A DNA stretch of 64,000 nucleotides, taken from assembly GCA_936432065.2 (NCBI GenBank), contig OW386285.2, positions 179,808,200 to 179,872,199 of the forward strand, written 5' to 3'. The stretch is from Rutpela maculata. Its lineage: Eukaryota; Arthropoda; Insecta; Coleoptera; Cerambycidae. Position 1 is the first letter of the stretch, and each line of letters opens with the position of its first letter. This document shows positions 37,124 through 46,934 of this stretch, piece by piece. The notes under the pieces are model-generated. The model saw only the letters and a program-made list of their open reading frames with translations. It was not told where the DNA came from and ran no database searches. The translations under genes were made by a program, and so were the position numbers.

Positions 37124-37471
37124 TTGGTGAGTAGCGCCACCACTTACTCCAGCTGGGGGTGCAAAATCGAACCGGCAGCCCTAGTGCACCCGGGAGGAGA
37201 AAGCTCATTCCCCTCTGGTGTCGGTCGTGGGCTTGCTGGGCTAACCACCCACAAGCCCAAATCTCTGGTTCCAGTTGACCAAAGGCAGGGCCCCCACGAT
37301 CGACCCCGAGCGGATAGGGGTCATGGGCAAGGTGGTGGGGCCCAACAGGACGGAATGCCCGATGACGACAACCGCGACGCATATGGACGCTTTGAGTGGA
37401 CGGACGAGCTGAGGGACGACCTTCTGCAGTGCTATGAAAGCAGTGGCGCGGATGCATGCTCTGTGGTGTGA
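37124..37471 (+). pseudogene. A1 N-terminal frame, cut by a 23-nt deletion
   Basis: Encodes the conserved leader peptide and the start of the Myb-like domain (FEWTDELRDDLLQCYESS). It then runs out of frame where the intact copy A4 has 23 more bases (63255-63277). The first in-frame ATG is at 37355 (MPDDDN). The upstream 77 codons are open and conserved with subfamily B, but begin at TTG. Confidence 0.65.
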
Positions 37472-40400
37472 TATACACCCAGAGCATCGCGCTTTCACGA
37501 AACAAAATCTTCGTGACTATGTATCTCACCTCCGAAGCAGAGGCTACATCAGAACCGCTCTGAGACCTGTTGAAGAGGTAGTTGACAGACCGCCCGATCA
37601 ACCGGTCGAGGAGGTGGTTTTAGATGTTCCACCCATACCAGAGGGCATCAGAACCAGAAGGGGGCTGCACCATCAAAAGCCCCCTCGGCCACAAGATCTG
37701 GTCAGAGTGGACGCAGAACTCAGTGAAGCTATTCCGGAAGAGGCTGATATCTGGCACATTAATTGTGCCGTCTACGACGCCGCGACGCGGCTCTCTCCGG
37801 TGGTGAGGCGGGATAATACTACTTCCCCTCAGGAGAGAGCTGACAGGCGTATAAGAAAGATGGAAGCCAAGATCCGGTCGGCGAGACAATATGCCTCCCG
37901 TATTCAGTGTGTGATGGATTACATGGCGGAGAACAGGCCTTTCACGTCAAAAGTGCGGCGAATCGCCGCCAACTTAAGGCGAGTCCATCACACGCTTAAC
38001 GCGGCAGTGCTGCTTACCACCAAGCAACATTGTCTCGATAGAACACGGATGCTAGTGGCTTGCAAAAAGTCGCTAGCAAGGCGGGCGAGGGCAGTAGCGG
38101 AAAATAACCTTTTCCGCAAGAAGCCATCTCGCCTGTTCCAACCGCCTGAGCGTATTGTTGAGAATCCGCCGACTGTAGATCAGGTGGAAGACTTCTGGAA
38201 GACGCTTTACGAACAAAAGCGTCCACTAAACCGAGATACTCCAGCCCAGGCACACTTTGAAGCTTTTTGCCAAGGGCTCCAGCAGCCTCAAGCAGTGTGC
38301 CAACCGATAACGACGGAAGAGGTTCGAAGAGCCCTAGAAGGCTCCAAGAACTTTGCTGCTCCTGGACCCGATGGGATTAACACCTTTTGGTGGAAAAAAC
38401 TTCCGAGCACCCACCGCCATTTAGCCAGAATCTTCACCTCGTGGCTAAATGGAGAGCAGCAAATCCCTTCCTGGATTATCGAGGGGCGAACCGTGCTACT
38501 CCCTAAGAACGGAGATCTGGCAGATCCAGCGAACTACAGACCGATAACCTGTTTAAACGCATGTTACAAGATATTCACACGTATCTTGTACATGCGGGTA
38601 CTTCAAGCAAGCGGCCCGGTTTACGAACGGATATACGAGCAACGTGGGTCTAAGAAAGGTGTCGCTGGCTGCAAGGAGAACCTGCTTATTGACAGATGTG
38701 TCACGCAGGACTCCGTGCAGTATAAGCGGAACCTTTCTATGGCCTGTATCGATTACTGCAAAGCATTTGATATGACATCTCATGAGCTAATTGTTCACTT
38801 GCTCCAATGTCTTGCGGTGCCCGGTCCCGTAGTGAGATGCATAGAACAACTCATGCCGCTCTGGAGGACTCGCTTTACTGTAACATCTGGTAATGTCAGA
38901 GTCCAAACAGAGCCGGTTATGTTTAAGAGAGGTGTGTTTCAGGGAGACTCTCTCAGCCCCCTTCTATTTTGCATCTCGCTACTGCCGTTATCCGTTGAAC
39001 TTCGCAGAACCCGTGGTTACAATTGCGTTACCCCCGGAGATAGGAGGCATAAGGTCACCCATCTGTTTTACATGGATGACCTTAAACTTTATGCCTCCAG
39101 CGAGAGAGATTTACGCCAATCTCTCAGGGTGGTACATGAGTACACTCAGGCTGCCGGTATGGAGTTCGGCTTGGACAAATGTGCACTGGTTCACCTCAAG
39201 AGAGGACGATGCGGTGACTACGGAGAGGACGCGCAGCTTGTGGATGGAAGCATCTTGCACCACCTAGATGCCGGAGAGACGTATAAATACTTGGGTGTTG
39301 AGCAACGCTCCACTCAAGAAGTGTCAATAGTTAAAAACGCTCTCCGCGGCAAGTACCAGCACCTCCTTCGGCAGATTTGGTCTTCTGAACTGTCGGGGAA
39401 GAATAAGGTGTCTGCAACTAACATGCTTGCCGTTCCGATCCTTCTACACTCCTTTGGGGTAGTGAAATGGACACAAGGCGAGTTGCGCCAACTCGATGTA
39501 GGAACCCGAAAGATGATGCATCTCAACAGAAGTTTGCATCCAAAATCGTCCGTCCCGCGGTTATATCTCTCACGACAGCAGGGAGGCCGTGGACTCTTGA
39601 GTTTGGAGTATCTACATAGCAGGTCGGCTCTGGATGGAGCTTGCAAGATCATCAAGAGTTCGGATCCCCTTCTCTGCATGGTTCGCGACCATGAAAACGC
39701 AGGGACGGGAGCGTTCTTATTCAAGGCAGCACAACGAGCAGCCGATGAACTTGGTCTCGACTTCGACACTGGGCGGGTAAACCCGAGTTCTGTCACCGAG
39801 CTGGAACCCGCTCAGCTAAAAGCCCATACAAAAGCAGCAGAGCAACGTAAATTTCTGCAGTTGCATAAAGATAAGCCCTTGCATGGAGTCTTCTACAAGA
39901 ACATCGAAGACAGGGGCTTATCTGAGAAGCTGACATTTGCTTTCCTAAGGTCAGCTGGGCTGAAGTCTGAGACCGAAGGGTTCATTATGGCTTGCCAGGA
40001 TGGTGTCTTTAACACACTCGTCTATCGAAGTCATGTCCTGGGTATAGAGGTCCTTGATGTAAACTGTAGGGCCTGCCGAAGGGCGCCGGAGACACTTATG
40101 CACCTGTTGTCGGCTTGTCCGACATACGCTGTCTCGGCCTATATCCACAGACACGATGGAGCATTACGTGTGCTGTACTATCATCTGCGGCATACGTATG
40201 GGATAGACGAGACACCAGTGCTGCCTTACGCTCCGGGGGATATTGAGTCCGTAGTGGGGAATGAGCGGTGCCTAATTTATTGGAACTACTCGTTTCCCAC
40301 CCTCAGGCAAATACAGGCCAATAAACCTGATTTAGTCCTCCTCGACCACCAACTTAGGACAATGTTTGTCATTGAATTCTCCGCCCCAGGGGAAACAAAC

Positions 40401-40661
40401 ATTGTTCTGAAAGAGGAGGAAAAACGGACTAAATATCGAGATCTTCTCTTCGAACTCCGTAGACTCTATCCGGACCACACTGTTAAACTAGTGGTTCTTA
40501 TCATAGGATGCCTAGGTGGGGTGAGGCGCACACTGCTTTCGGAATTGAAGACGATACCGGCATGCCGAAACTCGGCAGAAATCTTAGCCGGAAGAATGCA
40601 GAAGGCCGTTATCCTTGGCTCGTTACGCCTGCTCAGAGCACACGATTCGCGGACCCAGTGA
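37434..40661 (+). CDS. A1 main ORF: reverse transcriptase with C-terminal RLE
   Basis: 1075 codons from an ATG that lies out of the original frame, just before the 23-nt deletion. Residues about 5-40 are the end of the Myb-like domain. RT spans about 290-720: FAAPGPDGIN (307-316), ANYRPI (366-371), motif A D440 and AFD446, FQGDSLSPLLF (502-512), catalytic FYMDD (545-549). CCHC motif CX2CX8HX4C at C878, C881, H890, C895. Endonuclease core KPD 964-966, E981 and K997/K1000 (PD-(D/E)XK type). The protein would nick the target and prime reverse transcription there. In A1 motif A reads ACIDYCKAFD, where A2 and A3 have AWIDYRKAFD, so A1 may be impaired. Confidence 0.85.
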   Translation: MKAVARMHALWCDIHPEHRAFTKQNLRDYVSHLRSRGYIRTALRPVEEVVDRPPDQPVEEVVLDVPPIPEGIRTRRGLHHQKPPRPQDLVRVDAELSEAIPEEADIWHINCAVYDAATRLSPVVRRDNTTSPQERADRRIRKMEAKIRSARQYASRIQCVMDYMAENRPFTSKVRRIAANLRRVHHTLNAAVLLTTKQHCLDRTRMLVACKKSLARRARAVAENNLFRKKPSRLFQPPERIVENPPTVDQVEDFWKTLYEQKRPLNRDTPAQAHFEAFCQGLQQPQAVCQPITTEEVRRALEGSKNFAAPGPDGINTFWWKKLPSTHRHLARIFTSWLNGEQQIPSWIIEGRTVLLPKNGDLADPANYRPITCLNACYKIFTRILYMRVLQASGPVYERIYEQRGSKKGVAGCKENLLIDRCVTQDSVQYKRNLSMACIDYCKAFDMTSHELIVHLLQCLAVPGPVVRCIEQLMPLWRTRFTVTSGNVRVQTEPVMFKRGVFQGDSLSPLLFCISLLPLSVELRRTRGYNCVTPGDRRHKVTHLFYMDDLKLYASSERDLRQSLRVVHEYTQAAGMEFGLDKCALVHLKRGRCGDYGEDAQLVDGSILHHLDAGETYKYLGVEQRSTQEVSIVKNALRGKYQHLLRQIWSSELSGKNKVSATNMLAVPILLHSFGVVKWTQGELRQLDVGTRKMMHLNRSLHPKSSVPRLYLSRQQGGRGLLSLEYLHSRSALDGACKIIKSSDPLLCMVRDHENAGTGAFLFKAAQRAADELGLDFDTGRVNPSSVTELEPAQLKAHTKAAEQRKFLQLHKDKPLHGVFYKNIEDRGLSEKLTFAFLRSAGLKSETEGFIMACQDGVFNTLVYRSHVLGIEVLDVNCRACRRAPETLMHLLSACPTYAVSAYIHRHDGALRVLYYHLRHTYGIDETPVLPYAPGDIESVVGNERCLIYWNYSFPTLRQIQANKPDLVLLDHQLRTMFVIEFSAPGETNIVLKEEEKRTKYRDLLFELRRLYPDHTVKLVVLIIGCLGGVRRTLLSELKTIPACRNSAEILAGRMQKAVILGSLRLLRAHDSRTQ

Positions 40662-40734
40662 CCACTGACCCTACGGCGTAGGGAGTGGTCTCTGGTAGTA
40701 CCAGCGTACCCTCTCTGGCATCGGAGACAGAGAG
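40662..40734 (+). promoter_or_regulatory. A1 3'-UTR double hairpin
   Basis: Hairpin 1: CCACT (40662-40666) with AGTGG (40684-40688) and CCCTAC (40669-40674) with GTAGGG (40678-40683). Hairpin 2: CTCTCTG (40711-40717) with CAGAGAG (40728-40734), loop containing ATCGGAG. It starts right after the stop codon. Equivalent stems with other bases occur in B and C copies. Confidence 0.7.
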
Positions 40735-40751
40735 AAGGGCGACTGGCTTCA

Positions 40752-40794
<43 letters not shown>

Positions 40795-40810
40795 ATAATA
40801 ATAATAATAA

Positions 40811-41623
40811 TGCACTCCATAATGAGAACATCGATGCCCAAGCCTCAGTTTCCTGGTTGATCCAAGGGAACTTAAACCCAGAGACCGAGGGTTTTATGGT
40901 TGCCATTCAAGATCAAGTGATAAAAACTCGTAATTACCAAAAATATGTTCTTCAAGAACATATTCCCACGGATAAATGTAGAAAGTGTCACGTGCAAGTT
41001 GAAAACATTGATCATATAACATCAGGCTGCGAAAAACTTGCAAAAACGAAGTACATCGATAGACACAATCAGGTTGCAAACGTGATCCATCTACAACTTC
41101 TTACAAAATATATACCTGGGAGTGATGTAACTGAGTATTACCGACACGTACCAAACCCAGTTGAGGAAAACGATAGTTATAAGATATACTGGGACAAAGG
41201 AATACTGACAGACAGGACCATCACACACAACAGACCCGATATAACACTTATAAATAAAACTAAAAAGAAAGCTTACCTGATTGACATATCTATTCCCAAC
41301 AACCACAATCTATGCCGCAAATATGAAGAAAAGATGGAGAAGTATGAGGCCCTAGCCCGCGAAATGGAACATTTATGGAATCTTGAAGCTGTTACTGTAG
41401 TTCCTCTAATAATTTCTTCTACTGGACTCGTCCCTAAAACATTAAAGAAAAACCTAAAAATTTTAAACTTGCCAGAACATACTTACCTGTTGATGCAAAA
41501 AGCTACACTGTTGCAAACTGCGAACATTGTAAGATCTTTCCTGAGAGGCACATCTGAGGCGAATTGAAGCTTGGTCTTTGACCCGCTGCATTCGTCCTAT
41601 TACCCGAAGAACGGAGTTTAAAA
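40811..41623 (+). mobile_element. 5'-truncated Dong-like element D1
   Basis: Flanked by (TAA)n on both sides and holding only the C-terminal part of the ORF plus a short 3' UTR. Distinct in sequence and codon use (A/T-rich) from the A, B and C copies. Confidence 0.85.
40857..41567 (+). CDS. D1 ORF fragment: CCHC motif and endonuclease
   Basis: 236 codons, open upstream to the truncation point. CX2CX8HX4C zinc motif (CRKCHVQVENIDHITSGC) and endonuclease core RPD...LIDISIP with K-rich EEKMEKY after it. These features are classical for R4/Dong C-termini. RT and N-terminus are missing, so it cannot move on its own. Confidence 0.8.
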   Translation: MIQGNLNPETEGFMVAIQDQVIKTRNYQKYVLQEHIPTDKCRKCHVQVENIDHITSGCEKLAKTKYIDRHNQVANVIHLQLLTKYIPGSDVTEYYRHVPNPVEENDSYKIYWDKGILTDRTITHNRPDITLINKTKKKAYLIDISIPNNHNLCRKYEEKMEKYEALAREMEHLWNLEAVTVVPLIISSTGLVPKTLKKNLKILNLPEHTYLLMQKATLLQTANIVRSFLRGTSEAN

Positions 41624-41906
<283 letters not shown>

Positions 41907-41951
41907 GCTGCCGAACAGGAGAATCTGTTCAGGCAGCATGTCGATAAACCC

Positions 41952-42740
41952 ATGCACGGTGTGTTCTATAAGAACATAGAAACACTGGGTTTATCGACTA
42001 GGCTGACATTCGCCTTTTTAAGGTCAGCTGGGCTTAAGTCGGAGACCGAGGGATTCATTGTGGCCTGTCAGGATGGTGTAATAAACACCTTGGTCTACCG
42101 AAGCCGCGTAATGGGTGTAGAGGTCTCTGATATCAACTGCAGGACCTGCCGTCAGGCGCCGGAATCGCTGATGCATTTGCTTTCAGCATGCCCGATATAC
42201 GCGATTTCGGCCTACATCCACCGCCATAACGCGGCTTTACGAGTGCTATACTACCATCTAAGGCACTCGTACGGGGTAGATCAAACACCAGTGCTGCCTT
42301 ACATCCCCGGAGATATTGAGTCCGTTGTCGAGAACGAGAGGTGCCGAATTTATTGGAACTACTCGTTCCCGACCGTCAGGCTCATTCAAGCCAACAAGCC
42401 TGACATAGTCCTCCTCGACCATCAGAACAAAGTGATGTTTGTCATCGAATTCTCAGCACCTGCTGAGACAAACATCGCTTTGAAGGAGGGGGAAAAACGG
42501 ACCAAATATCGTGATCTCCGGTATGAGCTCCAAGTGCTGTACCCAGACTACTCGGTCAAGATGGTCGTCCTAATAATCGGCGTACTCGGAGGGATGAAGC
42601 CTTCGCTGCTCTCAGAATTAAAGATCATACCGGCCTGTCAGAATTCGGCAGAATGGTTGGCAGGTCAGATGCAGAAGGCGGTTATCTTGGGGTCCCTTCG
42701 TCTGCTTAGGGCACATGATTCAGGTGTTTACAGTCACTAA
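41952..42740 (+). CDS. C1 ORF fragment: CCHC motif and endonuclease
   Basis: 262 codons from the first ATG; the frame is open from the truncation at 41904. Contains CRTCRQAPESLMHLLSAC (CX2CX8HX4C) and KPDIVLLDH...FVIEFSAP (endonuclease). RT is absent, so it is a dead fragment with an intact tail. Confidence 0.8.
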   Translation: MHGVFYKNIETLGLSTRLTFAFLRSAGLKSETEGFIVACQDGVINTLVYRSRVMGVEVSDINCRTCRQAPESLMHLLSACPIYAISAYIHRHNAALRVLYYHLRHSYGVDQTPVLPYIPGDIESVVENERCRIYWNYSFPTVRLIQANKPDIVLLDHQNKVMFVIEFSAPAETNIALKEGEKRTKYRDLRYELQVLYPDYSVKMVVLIIGVLGGMKPSLLSELKIIPACQNSAEWLAGQMQKAVILGSLRLLRAHDSGVYSH

Positions 42741-42811
42741 CTCCACAGGTCGTGGAGAGTGGCTGTAATTAATTAGCCGGCGCGGCTACCGTGTGGTGTC
42801 GGAGGCCACGG
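42735..42811 (+). promoter_or_regulatory. C1 3'-UTR double hairpin
   Basis: CACT/AGTG (42735-42738/42758-42761) and CTCCAC/GTGGAG (42741-42746/42752-42757). Second stem CCGTG/CACGG (42789-42793/42807-42811) with TGTCGGAG in the loop. Confidence 0.65.
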
Positions 42812-42836
42812 AAGCCCTGTCCGGCAACGGGAAACC

Positions 42837-42913
<77 letters not shown>

Positions 42914-42945
42914 GCAGGAGAGGCTAACCGTTATCTATCTAGCCT

Positions 42946-45900
42946 TTGGTGAGTAGCGCCACCACTTACTCCAGCTGGGGGTGCAAAACCGAACCGGCAG
43001 CCCTAGCGCACCCGGGAGGGGAAAGCGCTTTCCCCTCTGGTGTCGGTCGTGGGCTTGTTGGGCTAACCACCCACAAGCCCGATCCTCCGGTTCCAGTTGG
43101 CCGAAGACAGGGCCCCCACGATCGACCCCGTGCGGATAGGGGTCAAGGGCAAGATGGTGGGGCCCAACAGGGAAGGATGCCCATTGATGACGACCGCTAT
43201 AACCAAGGACGCTTTGAGTGGACAGATGAACTGAGAGACGACCTGATGCACTGTTATGAAAGCAGTGAACCCGGCCGAAGGGGGTACATGGCGCGAATGC
43301 ATGCTCTGTGGTGTGAAAACCACCCAGAACATGACGCCTTCACACCTCAGAACCTACGTGATTATGTATCCCATCTTCGTGCTAGAGGCTATGTCAGAGC
43401 CGCTCCTCAGCCAGTGAATGAGGTGGCCGAACAGCCACCGAACGAACCGGTTGAGGAAGCGGTTCCCATCGTTCCACCAACACCAGAGGGTCTCAGTACC
43501 AGACGGGGGTTGCACAACATAAAACATCCCGGGCCACAAGATCTGGCCAGAGTGGATGCAGAACTTCGTGCAGCGCTACCAGAAGAGGCTGACATCTGGC
43601 ACATAAATTGTGCCGTGTATGCTGCCGCTCAACGCTTGTCTCAAGTGGAGAGACGAAATACTACCTCTCCACAAGAAAGAGCGGGACGGCGCATACAGAA
43701 GATGGAAGCCAAGATCCGGTCGGCGAGGCAACACGCATCCCGTATCCAATGTGTGATGGACTATATGGCAGCCAATAGGCCTTTCACGCCTAAAGTGCGG
43801 CGAGTAGCTGCCAACTTAAGACGCGTCCATCACACACTTAATGGGGCAGTGCTGCAAACCACCAAACAGCACTGCCTCGACAGGATACGGATGCTAGTGT
43901 CTTGTAAGAGGTCACTAGTGAGGCGGGCGAGGGGGCTAGCGGAAAATCAACTTTTCCGCAAAAAGCCCTCGCGCCTTTTCGAACCGCCTCAGCGTGTTGC
44001 TGAAAATCCGCCGACTGCAGATCAGGTGGAAAACTTCTGGAAAACGTTGTACGAACAGAAGCTTCCACTCAACAGAGACTCTCCAGCCCTGGCACACTTT
44101 GAAACCTTTAGCCAAAGGTTTCGCCAACCACATGAGGTGTGCCAACCAATAACCCCAGAAGAGGTTCGAAGAGCTCTTGAGGGCTCTAAGAACTTTGCTG
44201 CTCCAGGTCCCGATGGGATAAATAACTTTTGGTGGAAAAAGTTATCGAGTACCCACCACCATTTGGCCAGAATTTTTAATGCCTGGCTAAATGGGGAGCA
44301 GCAAATTCCTTCTTGGGTTGTTGAGGGGCGGACAGTGCTGATCCCCAAGAACGGAGATTTGTCTAACCCAAAGAACTACCGCCCGATAACCTGTTTAAAC
44401 GCATGTTACAAAGTGTTTACACGCAATTTGTACATGCGGGTGCTCCACGCAGTTGAACCGGTTTACGAACGGATACATGAGCAACGAGGGTCGAAGAGAG
44501 GTGTCGCTGGCTGCAAGGAGAACCTGCTGATTGACAGATGTGTCACGCAGGACTCCGTGCAGTATAAGCGGAACCTCTCCATGGCCTGGATCGACTACCG
44601 CAAGGCATTTGACATGACATCTCATGAGCTTATTTTACACTTGCTCCAATGTCTTGCGGTACCCGGTCCCGTAGTGAGATGTATTGAAGAACTGATGCCG
44701 CTCTGGAGGACTCGCTTTACTATAACATCCGATAACGATAGAGTCCAGACGGAGCCGGTATCGTTCAGAAGGGGAGTATTTCAGGGAGACTCCCTCAGCC
44801 TCCTTCTGTTTTGCATCTCACTACTGCCATTATCCGTTTCGCTCCGGAAAACCCGTGGATACAACTGCGGTACCCCCGGCGATAGGAGGCATAAGGTCAC
44901 CCATTTGTTTTATATGGATGACCTTAAACTTTGTGCATCCGGACCTACACCAGTCCCTTAGGGTGGTACAGGAGTACACGCAGGCTGTCGGTATGGAGTT
45001 CGGGTTGGACAAATGTGCACTGGTCCATCTTAAGAGAGGACGATGCGGGGACTACGGAGAGGACGCGCAGCTCGTAGACGGAAGCATCTTACATCATCTA
45101 GATGCCGGAGAGTCGTACACTTACTTGGGTGTCGAGCAACGCTCCACCCAAGAAGTGAGTGTAGTGAAAAACGATCTCCGCGGCAAGTATCAGCACCGAC
45201 TCCGACAGATTTGGTCTTCAGAACTGTCGGGGAAGAACAAGGTGTCTGCTACCAACATGCTTGCCGTTCCGATCCTTCTCCACTCCTTTGGAGTGGTGAA
45301 ATGGAACCGAGAGGAGTTGCGTCAACTCGACGTAGGAACCCGCAAGAAGATGCATCTCAATAGGAGTTTGCATCCTAAATCGTCCGTTCCACGGTTATAC
45401 CTCCCACGACATCGGGGAGGCCGTGGACTCTTGAGTTTGGAGAGTCTCCATAACAGGATGGTTCTGGATGGAGCCTGTAAGATTATCAGGAGTTCGGATC
45501 CCCTCCTCTGCATGGTCCGAGACCATGAAAATGCAGGGGTAGGAGCGTTTTTGTTTAAGGCAGCACAGAGAGCAGCCGATGAACTTGATCTCTCCTTCGA
45601 CGTCGAGCGGGTAAATCGCGACTCTGTCACCGAGTTGGAACCTGCTCGGCGAAAAGCCCAAATTAAAGCTGCAGAACACAACATCTTTCTGCAGCTTCAT
45701 ACGGATAAGCCAATGCATGGAGTCTTCTATAAAAATATAGAAGATCTTGGCTTATCCGAAAGGCTGTCCTTTGCCTTCTTAAGGTCAGCCGGGCTGAAGT
45801 CTGAGACCGAGGGATTCATAATGGCTTGCCAGGATGGTGTATTTAACACTCTCGTTTATCGAAGTCGTGTCATGGGTATAGAGGTCCCTGATGTCAGCTG

Positions 45901-46495
45901 CAGGGCCTGCCGCAGGGCGCCAGAGACTCTAATGCACTTGTTGTCGGCCTGTCCGACATATGCAGTCTCGGCCTATATCCAGAGGCACGACGGAGCATTA
46001 CGAGTGCTTTATTATCATTTAAGGCACTCGTATGGGATAGACGAGACACCAGTGCTGCCTTATGCTCCGGGGGATATCGAGTCCGTTGTGGGAAATGAGA
46101 AGTGTCTAATTTATTGGAACTACTCTTTTCCCACAGTCAGGCAAATACAAGCCAACAAGCCTGACATAGTCCTCCTCGACCACCAACTCAAGACAATGTT
46201 TGTCGTGGAGTTCTCGGCTCCCGCGGAGAACAACATTGTCTTGAAGGAGGAGGAAAAACGGACAAAATATCGAGATTTGCTCTTCGAACTCCGCAGACTC
46301 TATCCAGACCATACTGTTAAGATAGTGGTACTGATTATAGGAGCCCTCGGTGGAACGAGACACACACTGCTTTCAGAACTTAAGATCATACCGGCATGCC
46401 GAAATTCGGCAGAGGTCTTAGCCGGCAGAATGCAGAAGGCCGTCATCCTCGGTTCATTACGTCTGCTCAGGGCACACGATTCTCGGACCCAGTAG
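42946..46495 (+). pseudogene. B1 polyprotein gene, frameshifted in RT
   Basis: First frame to 44961, second from about 44940 to 46495. The N-terminal Myb-like domain is intact (FEWTDELRDDLMHCYESS...MHALWCENHPEH...LRDYVSHLRARGY). RT motifs AWIDYRKAFD, FQGDSLS and FYMDD are present. Just after LKLCASG eight bases are missing compared with B3 (61222 region), which changes frame before the RT thumb. The CCHC motif and KPD...VVEFSAP endonuclease lie in the second frame. The likely original start is ATG 43177 (MPIDDD). Translation upstream of it would need a non-AUG start. Confidence 0.8.
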
Positions 46496-46496
46496 T

Positions 46497-46569
46497 CACT
46501 CACCCCACGGGCGTGCGGAGTGGTTGCCGGTACTACCAGCTCCCCTCTGTGAGTGTCGGAGCCACAGAG
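46497..46569 (+). promoter_or_regulatory. B1 3'-UTR double hairpin
   Basis: CACT/AGTG (46497-46500/46519-46522) and CACG/CGTG (46506-46509/46512-46515), with one C-C mismatch in the stem. Second stem CTCTGTG/CACAGAG (46545-46551/46563-46569) with TGTCGGAG in the loop. Confidence 0.65.
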
Positions 46570-46640
46570 TATAAAGGGTGACTGGCTTTTATAAACTAAA
46601 AAAAAAAAAAAAAAAAAATAATAATAATAATAATAATAAT

Positions 46641-46908
46641 ACTTGGTGGAATGAGGCCTACGCTGCTCTCGGAATTAAAGGCCATACCAGCCTGCCAAAA
46701 GTCAGCCGAGTGGTTGGCAGGCCAAATGCAGAAGGCAGTTATCCTGGGGTCCCTCCGTCTTCTTAGGGCACACGAATCTGGAATCTACAGTCACTAACCC
46801 TGCGGGATGCGGGGAGTGGCTGTGGATAGTTCGCTGGCGCTTCTCCCGTGAGAATGTCGGAGACACGGGAGAACTGTCCAGCATCGCGCACGCGAAAAAA
46901 AAAAAAAA
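46641..46908 (+). mobile_element. 3' fragment C2 of a C-like element
   Basis: A 5'-truncated copy with the last 51 codons (46642-46797, ending SGIYSH), the 3' UTR and 14 A, between (TAA)n tracts. Its 3' UTR differs from C1 but keeps both hairpins. Confidence 0.82.
46792..46871 (+). promoter_or_regulatory. C2 3'-UTR double hairpin
   Basis: CACT/AGTG (46792-46795/46815-46818) and CCCTGC/GCGGGG (46798-46803/46809-46814, one T-G wobble). Second stem CTCCCGTG/CACGGGAG (46843-46850/46864-46871) with TGTCGGAG in the loop. Confidence 0.65.
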
Positions 46909-46934
46909 TAATAATAATAATAATAATAATAATA

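Larger units (their letters stand above)
42913..46618 (+). mobile_element. R4/Dong-type retrotransposon, copy B1
   Basis: Begins AGCAGGAGAGGCTAAC after (TAA)n, has the same 5' organisation as subfamily A, and ends in poly(A) plus (TAA)n. Full-length at the 5' side; its ORF is broken once in the RT domain. Confidence 0.88.
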
